Source of the DNA: CACZQA01 sp050943615
GTDB lineage: Bacteria > Actinomycetota > Coriobacteriia > Coriobacteriales > QAMH01
Assembly (NCBI GenBank): GCA_050943615.1
Contig: JBMNPN010000017.1
Location: forward strand, 1-34,896
DNA: 34,896 bases
Direction of reading: 5' to 3'
Part shown: positions 7,267 through 15,512 of the stretch, one piece after another
Layout of the letters: every line of letters begins with the position of its first letter
How positions within the stretch are numbered: the stretch's first letter is position 1
Notes under the pieces: model-generated
The model's input: only the letters and a program-made list of their open reading frames with translations
Databases searched by the model: none
Told to the model about the DNA's origin: nothing
Position numbers and translations under genes: made by a program

Positions 7267-7863
7267 GTGGACGGGCGAATCCTCGAGCTGCTCCCCTCCT
7301 GGAGCGGGTTGTACGTGCTCGACCTCGGTTGCAGCACTTGCGAGGAAGGAGAGGCGCTGCTCGATGCCGGAGCCAAGCTCACCTGCGTCGACCAAGACGC
7401 GGTAACACTTGCGGAGACGGCAAAGCGCTTACCCGATGCCACGTGCATCGCAAACGACGCCGCACGGTTTGCGCCTATTGACGGCGAGCGCTTCGATGTG
7501 GTGCTCGTCCGGCGCCCCGACGTAGCAATCCAGACCGAGGGATGGCGTGCCGCGTTCAGGAAGATCCCAACCTGGACCTCACAGAGCGGTCGCGTGATAG
7601 TGACGACCCCGGGAGCCATGGAAGCACGCATCGTGCGCACGTGGCTGCAGGAAACAGATGCGAGAAGAATCAAGGAGGCAGTCATGGACTGGAAAGACGA
7701 AGGGCATGTCCTCATCGCAGAGGGCATCGATCCGCGCGACGAGAAGCCGCAGGCCCCGAGCCCCGCGGGGCTGCTCGCCTGGGAATCGAGCGAGGTTCCT
7801 CTGGTCTGCGACGTGCGTACCGGAAAGTGCACGCCTGTGGGCAAGCCAGAAACTGACCTCTGA
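7267..7863 (+). CDS. Small class I SAM-dependent methyltransferase-like protein
   Basis: This 198-residue protein starts at GTG nine bases after the marR stop, so the two are probably cotranscribed. VLDLGCSTCEEG (about 17-28) fits motif I and CVDQD (about 40-44) the acidic end of strand 2 that holds the ribose of SAM. The fold continues with FDVVLVRRPD. Motif I is Cys-rich and lacks the usual glycines (GxGxG), so SAM binding is likely but not certain. The C-terminal part ends with VPLVCDVRTGKCTPVG, two further Cys. The substrate is unknown. Beside a MarR gene it may modify a phenolic or electrophilic compound, which is inference from context only. Confidence 0.65.
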   Translation: MDGRILELLPSWSGLYVLDLGCSTCEEGEALLDAGAKLTCVDQDAVTLAETAKRLPDATCIANDAARFAPIDGERFDVVLVRRPDVAIQTEGWRAAFRKIPTWTSQSGRVIVTTPGAMEARIVRTWLQETDARRIKEAVMDWKDEGHVLIAEGIDPRDEKPQAPSPAGLLAWESSEVPLVCDVRTGKCTPVGKPETDL

Positions 7864-7885
7864 TTCCAGTTTCTCTTTTACCCTA

Positions 7886-7905
7886 TTACCTCTATGTAGA
7901 GTATT
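7886..7905. promoter_or_regulatory. MarR operator 2
   Basis: TTACCTCTATGTAGAGTATT repeats the core of the marR operator exactly over CTCTATGTAGAG, 59 bp before the DsbA-like start. The outer arms are shorter than in operator 1. It implies that the DsbA-like and Fic genes are controlled by the same regulator, with a separate transcript start after the methyltransferase gene. Confidence 0.6.
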
Positions 7906-7963
7906 CATCGACGATTGCTCTTAGTTATCACAACATGTTGTTTTCGATAGAAAGGAAAAGACC

Positions 7964-8881
7964 ATGAACACGACGACTGAGAAGGACACCAACCAGACGG
8001 TAGACAGCGAGAAAAGCGACCTCAAGGTAAAGGCGCTCGTCTTCACGGACCCCTATTGCTCGTGGTGCTGGGGCACCGAGCCGATGATCTTGTCGATGAT
8101 GGAGCACTACCGCGACCAGCTGCACATGCAGTACGTGTTCGGCGGGCTGATTCGCGACCTCGACGACTTCTACGATGCCACCAACGACATCCGCGACGCC
8201 GCCGCAGTGGAACCGCACTGGGCAATGGTCTCGGGACGCACGGGACAGCCCATCGAAGAGAAGCTGTGGCGCGACATCGGCAAGATACGCCACTTCAGCA
8301 GCTGGCCTGCCAACGTCGCCGCCAAGGCCGCGTTCCTGCAGGGCGAGAAGCCGGGCTTCGACTACCTGCGCCGCCTGCGCAAGGCAGCACTTACCGAGCG
8401 CACCATCATCAGCAACGAGGAGGAGTACAACCGCCTGGCGCGCGAGGTGCCGACGCTCGACTACGAGAAGTTCCGTGCCGCAATCGATTCCGGCGATGCC
8501 GAGCGGGCGTTCCAGAAGGACCAGAAGACCTGCGCGATCTGGCAGGCGTACGGGTTCCCGACCATCCTCTTCTACCGCGCGAACGTCGACGTGAACGACA
8601 TCTCCACGCTCAACAGGGACAACGCCGTCTACGTGGGCGGGCACCGCAGCATGGAGACCTACGACGAGGTCATCCACAAGCTGGCGCCTGACATCAAGCG
8701 CTACGACCCACGCCCCGAAGAGGAGCTGCTGAAGCTCTACGGTTCCATGACGGACCAGGAGCTTGCGCAGGTCTCGGACCGCGACAAGGCATCCGAGATC
8801 GACGTGCTCCGCGGGCTCGAAGAGCAGGGCAAGATCACGCGCAGCGAGCGTGTGCGCGGAAACATTTGGAGCGTTAACTGA
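7964..8881 (+). CDS. DsbA-family oxidoreductase, SpxH/FrnE-like
   Basis: This is a 305-residue cytoplasmic thioredoxin-fold protein with catalytic Cys32-Ser-Trp-Cys35 in TDPYCSWCWG and a GFPT cis-Pro loop near residue 195. The DPxCxxCWG form is that of the FrnE/SpxH (YjbH) group, which includes polyketide isomerases, disulfide-handling proteins and an adaptor that feeds Spx to ClpXP. About 70 residues after the fold (MTDQELAQVSDRDKASEIDV onwards) look like a winged-helix or adaptor tail. It has AAAGGA before the ATG and no signal peptide. The Fic gene follows 22 bp later, likely in the same transcript under operator 2. A role in thiol stress fits, but polyketide chemistry cannot be excluded. 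Confidence 0.8.
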   Translation: MNTTTEKDTNQTVDSEKSDLKVKALVFTDPYCSWCWGTEPMILSMMEHYRDQLHMQYVFGGLIRDLDDFYDATNDIRDAAAVEPHWAMVSGRTGQPIEEKLWRDIGKIRHFSSWPANVAAKAAFLQGEKPGFDYLRRLRKAALTERTIISNEEEYNRLAREVPTLDYEKFRAAIDSGDAERAFQKDQKTCAIWQAYGFPTILFYRANVDVNDISTLNRDNAVYVGGHRSMETYDEVIHKLAPDIKRYDPRPEEELLKLYGSMTDQELAQVSDRDKASEIDVLRGLEEQGKITRSERVRGNIWSVN

Positions 8882-8903
8882 CCACAAGAACAGGAGGAAG
8901 ACC

Positions 8904-9833
8904 ATGAGCATCAGGGCACTTGAGACACGGGAGAACCTAACAGGGACGAATGCGCAGTTCGAGACGTCCATTGTGGCTCCACTCGACCTCTTCGTGCCCG
9001 AGGTGCGCGCCCAAGACGACGTCGTCCAAGAGGCGAAGCGGGCGTGCACGATGCTCGACGATCTGAACCGGGCGTGGAGGACGCTTCCCGAAGAGAAGCG
9101 CATCAGGGCGGAAAAGGCGCTGCTGGATGAGGAATCCGCGTGCTCGGCGGAGCTCGCAAGCCAGATTCCCACCGCCATGGGCCACGCCCCGCTTTCCGAG
9201 CGCCTCTCGTACGCCGACGCGGACACTCCCTCGGACGCGGACAGTCTGCCGAGAATCGAAGAGGACGCCGGAAACATCGGACGTGCTCTGGAGTACGTCT
9301 CGTGGCGCATCCACGAGCTGCCGATTTCGGGTCGCCTCGTGCAGGAAGTGCACGGCATCGTCCTCGACAACGGCCGCTATGACAAGGCGACCCCGGGCTG
9401 GTTTCGCACCTCGCCCGTCTGGATGGGCAATCCGAACTCCGCTATCGACGAGGCGATGTACGTGGCGCCCAACGTTGAGGACATGGCCGCATCGTGGCGC
9501 GAGCTCGAACAGCAGATGAACAAGGAGACAGGAGGCGCGGCGGGTCTGGTCTCGGTGGCGCTCGAGCACTATCAGTTCGAGGCCATCCACCCGTTCCTCG
9601 ACGGCAACGGGCGCACCGGGCGTGTCATCACCGTCCAGTCGCTCGTGCAGCGCAGGCTCCTGGAAGCACCGGCGCTCCCGATTTCGTGGGCGTTCGAGCA
9701 GGACATGTTCGCCTACTTCACCGGCTTTCTGTCCGTGCAGCAGCAAAACGACTACCGCACGTGGGTGCTCATGTTCCTGAGCGCCGTGGAGTGTGCCACC
9801 GAGCATGCGCTCGGGCTGCTGAGAAGCGTCTGA
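8904..9833 (+). CDS. Fic-family AMP-transferase with intact active site
   Basis: This 309-residue protein carries the full motif HPFLDGNGRTGR at 229-240, with catalytic His229 and the anion-binding loop, preceded by EHYQFEA. Fic enzymes transfer AMP or related groups to Ser, Thr or Tyr of target proteins. The N-terminal Fic_N helices are present, but the place for the autoinhibitory Ser/Thr-x3-Glu-Gly/Asn reads ACSAEL. The motif is therefore degraded, and no antitoxin gene is adjacent. The usual C-terminal winged helix is also absent; the protein ends soon after the core. ATG 8904 follows AGGAGG. The frame runs further upstream into the DsbA-like gene, but that part is not Fic-like. It is the only Fic protein in the window likely to be catalytic. 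Confidence 0.88.
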   Translation: MSIRALETRENLTGTNAQFETSIVAPLDLFVPEVRAQDDVVQEAKRACTMLDDLNRAWRTLPEEKRIRAEKALLDEESACSAELASQIPTAMGHAPLSERLSYADADTPSDADSLPRIEEDAGNIGRALEYVSWRIHELPISGRLVQEVHGIVLDNGRYDKATPGWFRTSPVWMGNPNSAIDEAMYVAPNVEDMAASWRELEQQMNKETGGAAGLVSVALEHYQFEAIHPFLDGNGRTGRVITVQSLVQRRLLEAPALPISWAFEQDMFAYFTGFLSVQQQNDYRTWVLMFLSAVECATEHALGLLRSV

Positions 9834-9890
9834 AAACAGGGACTGGTTCTTGAAGACGGGCCGGTCGCTCTCAATCGCCTGACGTGCAGC

Positions 9891-9918
9891 AAAAACGGGG
9901 CCCTTGAAAGGGCCCCGT
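9891..9918 (-). terminator. Intrinsic terminator of the Cys-cluster gene
   Basis: ACGGGGCCCT (9895-9904) pairs with AGGGCCCCGT (9909-9918) around a 4-base loop. On the minus strand the stem is followed by a T-run (9895 down to 9891). It lies 66 bp after the stop of the minus-strand gene at 9984 and may also slow transcripts leaving the Fic gene. Confidence 0.8.
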
Positions 9919-9983
9919 GCACATGCCTGACAAGTTTGCAGCTCAAGACGAGCCGCAAGTTCCATCAGTATCGCAAAAAACGG

Positions 9984-10358
9984 TTACAGATAGACGTCCG
10001 GCTTTTCGCGTCCGAACTTGGCGAGCAGCTCGTGGCATGGCCTGCAGGCAGCGCAATCGCAGAACTGCGCGCCGGCCTCCTTGCGCTCCTTTGCATGGGC
10101 GAGCATTCCCGCGGCGGTCTCCTCGCCGAACACTTCCTTGGCCTTGTCGGAACTTACGAAGGCGATAAGGGAGTCAATCGTGGTCTGACGTGCGCTGATG
10201 GCATCGAGCAACGTGTTGGTCGCCGCATCCGCGTCCTCGCCAGCGGCAACGGCGTCCTTCCAAGCCTGGGCGGCGTTCTTCGTCGTCTCGGAGGCGGAAG
10301 GTGCGGCGAGCATCTCGTCGACCTTTCCCGCGGTGAAGTCGAGTAGTTCCTTTTCCAT
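9984..10358 (-). CDS. Uncharacterised small protein with C-terminal Cys cluster
   Basis: This 124-residue protein starts at ATG 10358 behind AAGGAGA. The N-terminal 95 residues are Ala-rich and mostly helical. The end carries FCDCAACRPCHELLAKFG, with Cys100, Cys102, Cys105, Cys108 and His109. This could bind Zn or an Fe-S cluster. CRPCH also fits the heme c motif, but there is no signal peptide for export. I do not recognise the family. It has its own terminator and is divergent from pirin, inside the MarR-operator block. Confidence 0.7.
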   Translation of the reverse strand: MEKELLDFTAGKVDEMLAAPSASETTKNAAQAWKDAVAAGEDADAATNTLLDAISARQTTIDSLIAFVSSDKAKEVFGEETAAGMLAHAKERKEAGAQFCDCAACRPCHELLAKFGREKPDVYL

Positions 10359-10521
10359 GGCGCTCTCCTTGTTCTCTATGGGGAATCTTGAACCAGGCGC
10401 AGTGGACACCCCGCGCCTTTTCATCCCCTCGATTATCCGCCCTCTACACGCACGGGAAAAGCAAACGGGAGAAATGTCACAGTAACGCTGCTATTGCTTT
10501 TCGCCGTAACGCAGTCGTTGC

Positions 10522-10550
10522 TTGATGCATCTCTTGAGACCCGATATATT
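10522..10550 (+). promoter_or_regulatory. Promoter of pirin gene
   Basis: TTGATG (10522-10527), a 17-base spacer and TATATT (10545-10550) fit sigma-70 spacing. The start would be near 10557, with the MarR-like operator 3 immediately downstream. Confidence 0.5.
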
Positions 10551-10560
10551 TTTTCTCAGT

Positions 10561-10577
10561 TACCTCTAGTTAGATGT
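10561..10577. promoter_or_regulatory. MarR operator 3 (variant)
   Basis: TACCTCTAGTTAGATGT keeps the TACCTCTA half of operators 1 and 2 and a one-mismatch TAGAT half with the same 2-base spacer. It lies just after the predicted pirin promoter, 61 bp before the start codon, a position suited to repression. Confidence 0.5.
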
Positions 10578-10637
10578 TTTTTGTTCTGGCACATCTGCAG
10601 GACGGCAGACCGCCAGATGACGTGAAAGGAGCACAAG

Positions 10638-11489
10638 ATGCAAGCGAAGATAGTTGACAGGACGAAGGGATCGCCGGCAATCGACGGAGCGGGCGTGCAC
10701 CTGGTACGTGTGCTGGGCAACCAGACCGTCAAGACGTACGACCCGTTCCTCATGCTGGACGCCTTCGACTCCGGAAACCCCGACGACTGGAGCGCCGGGT
10801 TTCCCATGCATCCGCACCGCGGTATCGAGACGGTCACCTTCATGCAGGAGGGCTCGATGCTGCACCGCGACCACCTGGGTACCAAGGCCGTGGTGGGCAA
10901 CGGCGGGGCGCAGTGGCTGACCGCAGGCTCTGGCGCCTACCACGAGGAGATGCCCCAGCCCTCCGATCGCATGCTCGGCATTCAGCTGTGGCTGAACTTG
11001 CCGGCAAAGGACAAGATGGAAGCTCATCCTGCCTACCACAGCATCATGCCGAAGGACATCGAGGAGATCGCATTCGAGGGCGGCAAGCTGCGCCTGGTCT
11101 GCGGATCGTTCCAAGGATACACTGGACATCAAGGCTCCTACCTGCCCCTTGACTTCTACGATATCCACCTCGATCGGGGCGCCTCGCTCGAGTTCGACGT
11201 CCCCGAGGGACGCTCGAACATGGTGTTCACCCTGCAGGGACCTGCCGTGGTGGGAGGCGAGCACCTGAATGCCAAGACCGCGGCAAAGCTCGACGGAGGC
11301 ACCGACGTGCGCATCGAGACGCCCGACGGGCCGGCCGAGGTGCTGTTCATGAGCTCGACGGCGCTGCACGAGCCGGTCGCATGGTGGGGCCCGGTGGTCA
11401 TGAACACCGAAGACGAGCTCGACCAGGCATGGATGGACATGCAGAACGGAAGCTTCGTGAAAGAATCGGCAAGCTACGACGAGCACTGA
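10638..11489 (+). CDS. Pirin family protein
   Basis: This is a 283-residue bicupin. The metal ligands of pirin are all visible: His58 and His60 (MHPHRGIE), His102 and Glu104 (YHEEMP). Pirins bind Fe(II), and some bacterial members have quercetin 2,3-dioxygenase activity or act as redox-dependent regulators. The C-terminal cupin half ends with the usual Pirin_C region. GAAAGGAG precedes the ATG. The gene has its own promoter with a copy of the MarR operator, tying it to the redox block. In an anaerobe an oxygen-using role is doubtful, so a redox or quinone-response role seems more likely (inference). Confidence 0.9.
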   Translation: MQAKIVDRTKGSPAIDGAGVHLVRVLGNQTVKTYDPFLMLDAFDSGNPDDWSAGFPMHPHRGIETVTFMQEGSMLHRDHLGTKAVVGNGGAQWLTAGSGAYHEEMPQPSDRMLGIQLWLNLPAKDKMEAHPAYHSIMPKDIEEIAFEGGKLRLVCGSFQGYTGHQGSYLPLDFYDIHLDRGASLEFDVPEGRSNMVFTLQGPAVVGGEHLNAKTAAKLDGGTDVRIETPDGPAEVLFMSSTALHEPVAWWGPVVMNTEDELDQAWMDMQNGSFVKESASYDEH

Positions 11490-11552
11490 GCCGCCACAAC
11501 TGTTCTAGCCGCCGGAGGAGGCGCCACCTGCGCACTTTTCTGGCGGCTTTTT
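11489..11552 (+). terminator. Probable terminator behind pirin
   Basis: AGCCGCC occurs at 11489 and again at 11507, and TGGCGGCT at 11541-11548 is followed by a run of five T. Either copy can pair with it, with a 28- or 44-base loop. The T-run supports termination, but the long loop makes it less certain. Confidence 0.55.
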
Positions 11553-11688
11553 CGTGCCGCGAAGACGCGCGAGCCCAATACACCCGCACCAGCGCCTCCC
11601 TGCTCCGCGCATTTTCTCCCGCATCTTCCCCTGCAATCGCTAGAATGTCATACCGCTACCAAGAAACGCGCACAAACAGAGAGGTGCC

Positions 11689-13302
11689 ATGCCCAGCCTG
11701 CAAGAACAGATCGACTCACGGCGCACGTTCGCCATCATCTCCCATCCTGACGCGGGAAAGACCACGCTGACCGAGAAGCTCCTGCTCTACTCGGGAAGCA
11801 TCCAGAGCGCAGGGATGGTCAAGGGCAAGCAGGGCTCGCACCACGCGGTTTCCGACTGGATGGACATCGAAAAGGAGCGCGGCATCTCCGTGACCTCCTC
11901 GGTGCTGCAGTTCGAATACGAGGGATGCTGCGTCAACATCCTCGACACCCCCGGCCACCAGGACTTCTCCGAGGACACCTACCGCACTCTCATGGCCGCG
12001 GATGCTGCCGTCATGGTCATCGACGGAGCCAAGGGCGTCGAGGCGCAGACCATCAAGCTGTTCAAGGTCTGCACGCTGCGCCACATCCCCATCTTCACCT
12101 TCATCAACAAGATGGACCGCGACACGCGCGACCCCTACGACCTCATGGAAGAAATCGAGACGGTCCTGGGAATCGCCACCTACCCCATGAACTGGCCCAT
12201 CGGCAACGGCCGCAGCTTCCGCGGCGTCTTTGACCGGCAGACGCGACACGTGCTCGCATTCGAGGGCGAGGGACGCGGCAGCTCCTCGAAGAAAGTGGCA
12301 GAGATAGAGGCTGAGCTTGGCGACCCCAAGCTCGACGAGCTCATCGGCGAGGAGAACCACCAGACGCTCACAGAGGACATCGAGCTGCTCGACGGTGCCG
12401 GCGTGGAGTTCGATTCTGAGGCGGTGCAGACCGGCAGGCTCTCCCCCGTCTTCTTCGGTTCGGCACTCACCAACTTTGGCGTGGAACCCTTCTTGCACGA
12501 GTTCTTGCGCATGGCGCCCTCGCCGCGCCCCTACACCGACGTGCTCACCCACGAGCAGGTCGCTCCGACGTCCAAGGACTTCTCCGGCTTCGTCTTCAAG
12601 ATCCAGGCCAACATGGACAAGCGCCACCGCGACCGCGTGGCCTTCGTGCGCATCTGCTCGGGCAAGTTCGAGCGCGGCATGGAAGCAACGCATGTGCAGA
12701 GCGGAAAGAAGCTCAAGCTCGCGACCGGCACGGCGATGATGGCAGACGACCGCGCGACAGTCGACGAGGCGGTCGCCGGCGACATCGTGGGGCTCTTCGA
12801 CCCGGGCACCTTCAGCATCGGCGACACGATCTGCGCCACCAACGTCAAGGTGCAGTACCCGGCAATCCCGACGTTCTCGCCCGAGCACTTCGCGCGCATC
12901 ACGCAGGCAAACACCTTGAAGCGAAAGCAGTTCGTCAAGGGCATGCAGGAGCTCTCGCAGGAAGGAGCCGTGCAGATCTACCGCCGTCCGGGCTTTGGCA
13001 TGGAGAGCGTTATTGCCGGCGTGGTCGGCGTGCTGCAGCTCGACGTCCTCGAGACGCGCCTAAAAAGCGAGTACGGCTGCGAGGTGCGCCGCGAGAACCT
13101 GCGTTACTCCGACATCCGCTGGATCGAGAACCCGGAAGACGAGCTCGACACGCGCACGCTCGACATCACGAGCGACACGCTTCTGGTGGAGGACATGCGC
13201 GGCTCCAAGCTGCTCTTGTTCACGAGCCCGTGGAACATGCAGTGGGCCATCGAGCACAACCCGGGCCTGCGCCTTTCCGAAGTCGGCAACGTCGAGATCT
13301 GA
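11689..13302 (+). CDS. prfC: Peptide chain release factor 3
   Basis: This is a 537-residue translational GTPase with P-loop SHPDAGKTT (18-26), DTPGHQ (86-91) and NKMD (140-143), and the full RF3 layout through the C-terminal domain (GMESVIAGVVGVLQLDVLETRL). RF3 recycles RF1 and RF2 from the ribosome after peptide release. Length and sequence are normal for the family. GAGAGG precedes ATG 11689. It is the one clear housekeeping gene in the window and stands as a single unit. Confidence 0.95.
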   Translation: MPSLQEQIDSRRTFAIISHPDAGKTTLTEKLLLYSGSIQSAGMVKGKQGSHHAVSDWMDIEKERGISVTSSVLQFEYEGCCVNILDTPGHQDFSEDTYRTLMAADAAVMVIDGAKGVEAQTIKLFKVCTLRHIPIFTFINKMDRDTRDPYDLMEEIETVLGIATYPMNWPIGNGRSFRGVFDRQTRHVLAFEGEGRGSSSKKVAEIEAELGDPKLDELIGEENHQTLTEDIELLDGAGVEFDSEAVQTGRLSPVFFGSALTNFGVEPFLHEFLRMAPSPRPYTDVLTHEQVAPTSKDFSGFVFKIQANMDKRHRDRVAFVRICSGKFERGMEATHVQSGKKLKLATGTAMMADDRATVDEAVAGDIVGLFDPGTFSIGDTICATNVKVQYPAIPTFSPEHFARITQANTLKRKQFVKGMQELSQEGAVQIYRRPGFGMESVIAGVVGVLQLDVLETRLKSEYGCEVRRENLRYSDIRWIENPEDELDTRTLDITSDTLLVEDMRGSKLLLFTSPWNMQWAIEHNPGLRLSEVGNVEI

Positions 13303-13331
13303 GACGCGCTCACCTGCGAATCGAACCAGGC

Positions 13332-13363
13332 ATATTGAGACGATTCTCGAATCGAATCAATAT
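13332..13363. repeat. 32-bp near-perfect dyad at a gene truncation point
   Basis: Two 15-base arms around a central TC are complementary except at two pairs; the left arm begins ATATTGAGACGATTC. It lies 30 bp after the prfC stop and ends where the truncated downstream frame becomes open. No T-run follows, so an insertion scar, recombination site or operator is as likely as a terminator. Confidence 0.45.
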
Positions 13364-13365
13364 GA

Positions 13366-13974
13366 AGCATTACTGCGCAATGCGAGAGCTTCTACACGTA
13401 TGAGCGTGTTAGCTCCACTACGCGGGATAGGGTGGAGCGAATTCCGCTTTCCGCTTTCAGAGAGGCGATTGCCAATGCTCTTGCACACAGGACTTGGGAT
13501 GTCCCCGCCTCAATTACCGTGGCGATGCACCACGACCGCGTTGTGGTCACCTCACCTGGCTCGCTCCCTCCAGGGGTACAGGAGAAAAGTTACCTTGCTG
13601 GAGGACTTTCGATTCCGCGAAATCCCATTCTTGCAAATGTGCTCTTCCGTCTCGGCTATATCGAGCTTTTCGGATCGGGCATTCCGCAAATCAAGAATGC
13701 CTACGCCGAATGCACAGTACAACCGAGTTTCAAAATCCTCGATGCGAGCATACGCGTGACCCTGCCCACTATAGATGCCATGCCCGCACTTACTCCAGAA
13801 GAAAAAACCGTTCTCGATGCACTTCCCGAAAAGATGCTGCTTTCACGCGCTCAGCTCGAAGAGTCGACGGGCATGAGCAGATCCAGTGTCATACGAGCGC
13901 TCTCCGCTCTCGAAGACAAAGGGCTCGTCGAGCGGACCGGTCGGGCTCGCGGAACGCGCTACCTGCGCAGATAA
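13366..13974 (+). pseudogene. Truncated ATP-binding/HTH regulator (AlbA_2-type family), 5' part lost
   Basis: The open frame gives ERIPLSAFREAIANALAHRTW, then SLPPGV and FGSGIPQIKNAY, the C-terminal half of the Schlafen/AlbA_2 plus HATPase_c_4 proteins annotated as putative DNA-binding ATPases. It then has a winged helix (ALPEKMLLSRAQLEESTGMS onwards). Full-length members are over 400 residues. Here only about 200 codons remain, and the N-terminal AlbA_2 domain is missing. In-frame homology continues upstream of the only candidate start (GTG 13432) to the stop at 13363, which shows the gene was cut rather than starting here. Expression of a C-terminal fragment as a DNA-binding protein is possible but unsupported. 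Confidence 0.7.
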
Positions 13975-13978
13975 CGCC

Positions 13979-14503
13979 CTACTCCTTGTGCAGGAAGACG
14001 TTTCTGACAAAGAAGCCGAGAGCCACGATGATGATGGCACTGCCCAGCCCCAGCCACAGGACGTCGAGTCCGGAATGCCCCTCGAGGATATAGCCGAGGA
14101 AGTAGACCCCGAGCATGATGCAGATGACGCTTGCCAGGCGCTCTTTGAGGTCGTCGAAGTCGTGGAACTCGAGCCAGGATGGCAGCACCAGCTTGTCCGT
14201 GACGAACAGGCAGACCAGCCCGAGCGAGAGTATGTAGAGCGCAACTGCCAGCAGAAAGAGGTCGGCGCACTCGACGCACTCGATGGCAGTGCTCGAAAGG
14301 TCGATGGAGCCGTCGATGAGCTTTCCCACCATCTCGCAAACATCGACGAAGGTGGCAAGGGAGAGCGCGACGGCACAGATGAACAGTCCCACAGCCGGGA
14401 CCGCCGCAATGAAGCGCGAGCTGCTGGTCGCCCGGCGCGCGCGGACGCGCGAGCGCTTCTCAGCAGCCTGCGATGCGGCATCGTTCTTTCCATCAGTAGC
14501 CAT
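13979..14503 (-). CDS. UPF0114 (YqhA-like) inner membrane protein
   Basis: This 174-residue protein has four hydrophobic segments (about 31-54, 81-102, 124-140 and 148-167) and the family stretch LFLLAVALYILSLGLVCLFV with KLVLPSWLEFHDFDDLKERL. The family is widespread and of unknown function. The N-terminal 30 residues are basic and cytoplasmic. ATG 14503 has GGGGAG seven bases upstream, whereas the earlier TTG in frame has no site. The stop lies five bases from the truncated regulator, in convergent orientation. Confidence 0.8.
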   Translation of the reverse strand: MATDGKNDAASQAAEKRSRVRARRATSSSRFIAAVPAVGLFICAVALSLATFVDVCEMVGKLIDGSIDLSSTAIECVECADLFLLAVALYILSLGLVCLFVTDKLVLPSWLEFHDFDDLKERLASVICIMLGVYFLGYILEGHSGLDVLWLGLGSAIIIVALGFFVRNVFLHKE

Positions 14504-14999
14504 CAATACTCCCCATTATTGGAACCTGCATGTTGTAAATCGAGCGGCTCTATTTTGCCACGAAGCTATGGCATGCAGAAGTCTGGCAGAGCATAGCTGC
14601 TCGGCCCTCCTGCCTACAGACAGACAGCGTACAGCATCTCGGCGTCGCGAACGCCCGTACGTCAATATATGGAAGTATGAGAAAAGAAGCACCGACCTTA
14701 TGGCGCCCCGTCTTAACTCCGCCCTATTTCGTTATTACTCGAGCGGTGCGTCAGAGCGTGCGCGACCAGCATCGAGACAATCAGAACACACATCCCGTCC
14801 CCTATTTCCGGGTTGCATTTCAGATTAACTTTAGCACTGCATACCCAACGGGCAGCGTGAGCATTTCGTGACAATAAACCAGTCCCCACATCCGAAAAAT
14901 ACCGCAGCGCAGATGAGCCGCGCGCCACAAATCGCGTCGGAGTATTCGCAGAAGAAAAGCCTGCCCGCTCGGAATTCGGAAAGTCTGTATCAGCTCTAG
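14504..14999. other. Intergenic region, no convincing gene
   Basis: About 496 bases. Frames of 60-70 codons on both strands lack ribosome sites and protein-like composition. Minus-strand fragments ggggactggtt (near 14885) and aggggacggga (near 14800) resemble the agggactggtt at 9838, and could be decayed copies of a short dispersed repeat. The rest is featureless to the eye. Confidence 0.4.
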
Positions 15000-15296
15000 C
15001 TAATTGTCCTGGATGCTCGCATAGAGCGTCGCCTTGCCAAAGACGTCCTCGACGGTCTTTCCATCCAGCCAGTCCAGCGCAAAGAACTCGGAGAGGGTGG
15101 GCACGAGCTCAGAGCAATCGCTGAAATGCCCCTTCTCGTTGAGCTTGCTGCAGTCTTGCGCTCGCCAGTAGCCATCGGTGTGGGTGAGGTAGTAGGTCTT
15201 TCCGTCAACCTCGAGAAAGATTCGAGTCTGCGATCGCAGGTAATCGCAGAACTCATCGTAATTCAAATCGAGCGGTTCCTCGGCTTGCACTCCCAT
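15000..15296 (-). CDS. Hypothetical protein, 98 residues
   Basis: The start ATG 15296 has a good AAAGGAG site six bases upstream, and codon use looks native, so it is probably real. The protein is acidic and soluble, with several aromatic residues (GYWRAQDCSKLNEKGHF, LSEFFALDWLDGKTVEDVF). No signal peptide, membrane segment or known motif is seen. The size and acidic character are like small immunity or adaptor proteins, but nothing nearby supports this. Function unknown. Confidence 0.6.
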   Translation of the reverse strand: MGVQAEEPLDLNYDEFCDYLRSQTRIFLEVDGKTYYLTHTDGYWRAQDCSKLNEKGHFSDCSELVPTLSEFFALDWLDGKTVEDVFGKATLYASIQDN

Positions 15297-15512
15297 TCCG
15301 TGCTCCTTTCGGACGGGTACCAGGACGCAATAAGCCCAATCGACTCGATGGGACTTTGCATCCCGCTCTTACGATGTTGATACCATCATAACCGCAAAAG
15401 AGCGGGAAACACCCAAAACCCGTCTTGATTTGCAGATGTAGGACACCGCGTTGAAAGAATGCGCCCGCATGATACGCAAGAGCGCGCGGCTTTTCCCACG
15501 TCCCACGAGCAG

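Noticed and set aside
7928..9370. A 480-codon minus-strand frame
   Set aside because: Antisense of the DsbA-like and Fic genes, which carry clear active-site motifs; a compositional shadow.
10029..10059. Heme c binding site (CRPCH) in the small Cys-rich protein
   Set aside because: No signal peptide or membrane anchor, so no route to the cytochrome c maturation side. The extra Cys residues point to Zn or Fe-S.
14677..14928. Short frames on both strands in the 14.5-15.0 kb gap
   Set aside because: No ribosome sites, and the two frames overlap each other. The composition is not protein-like.
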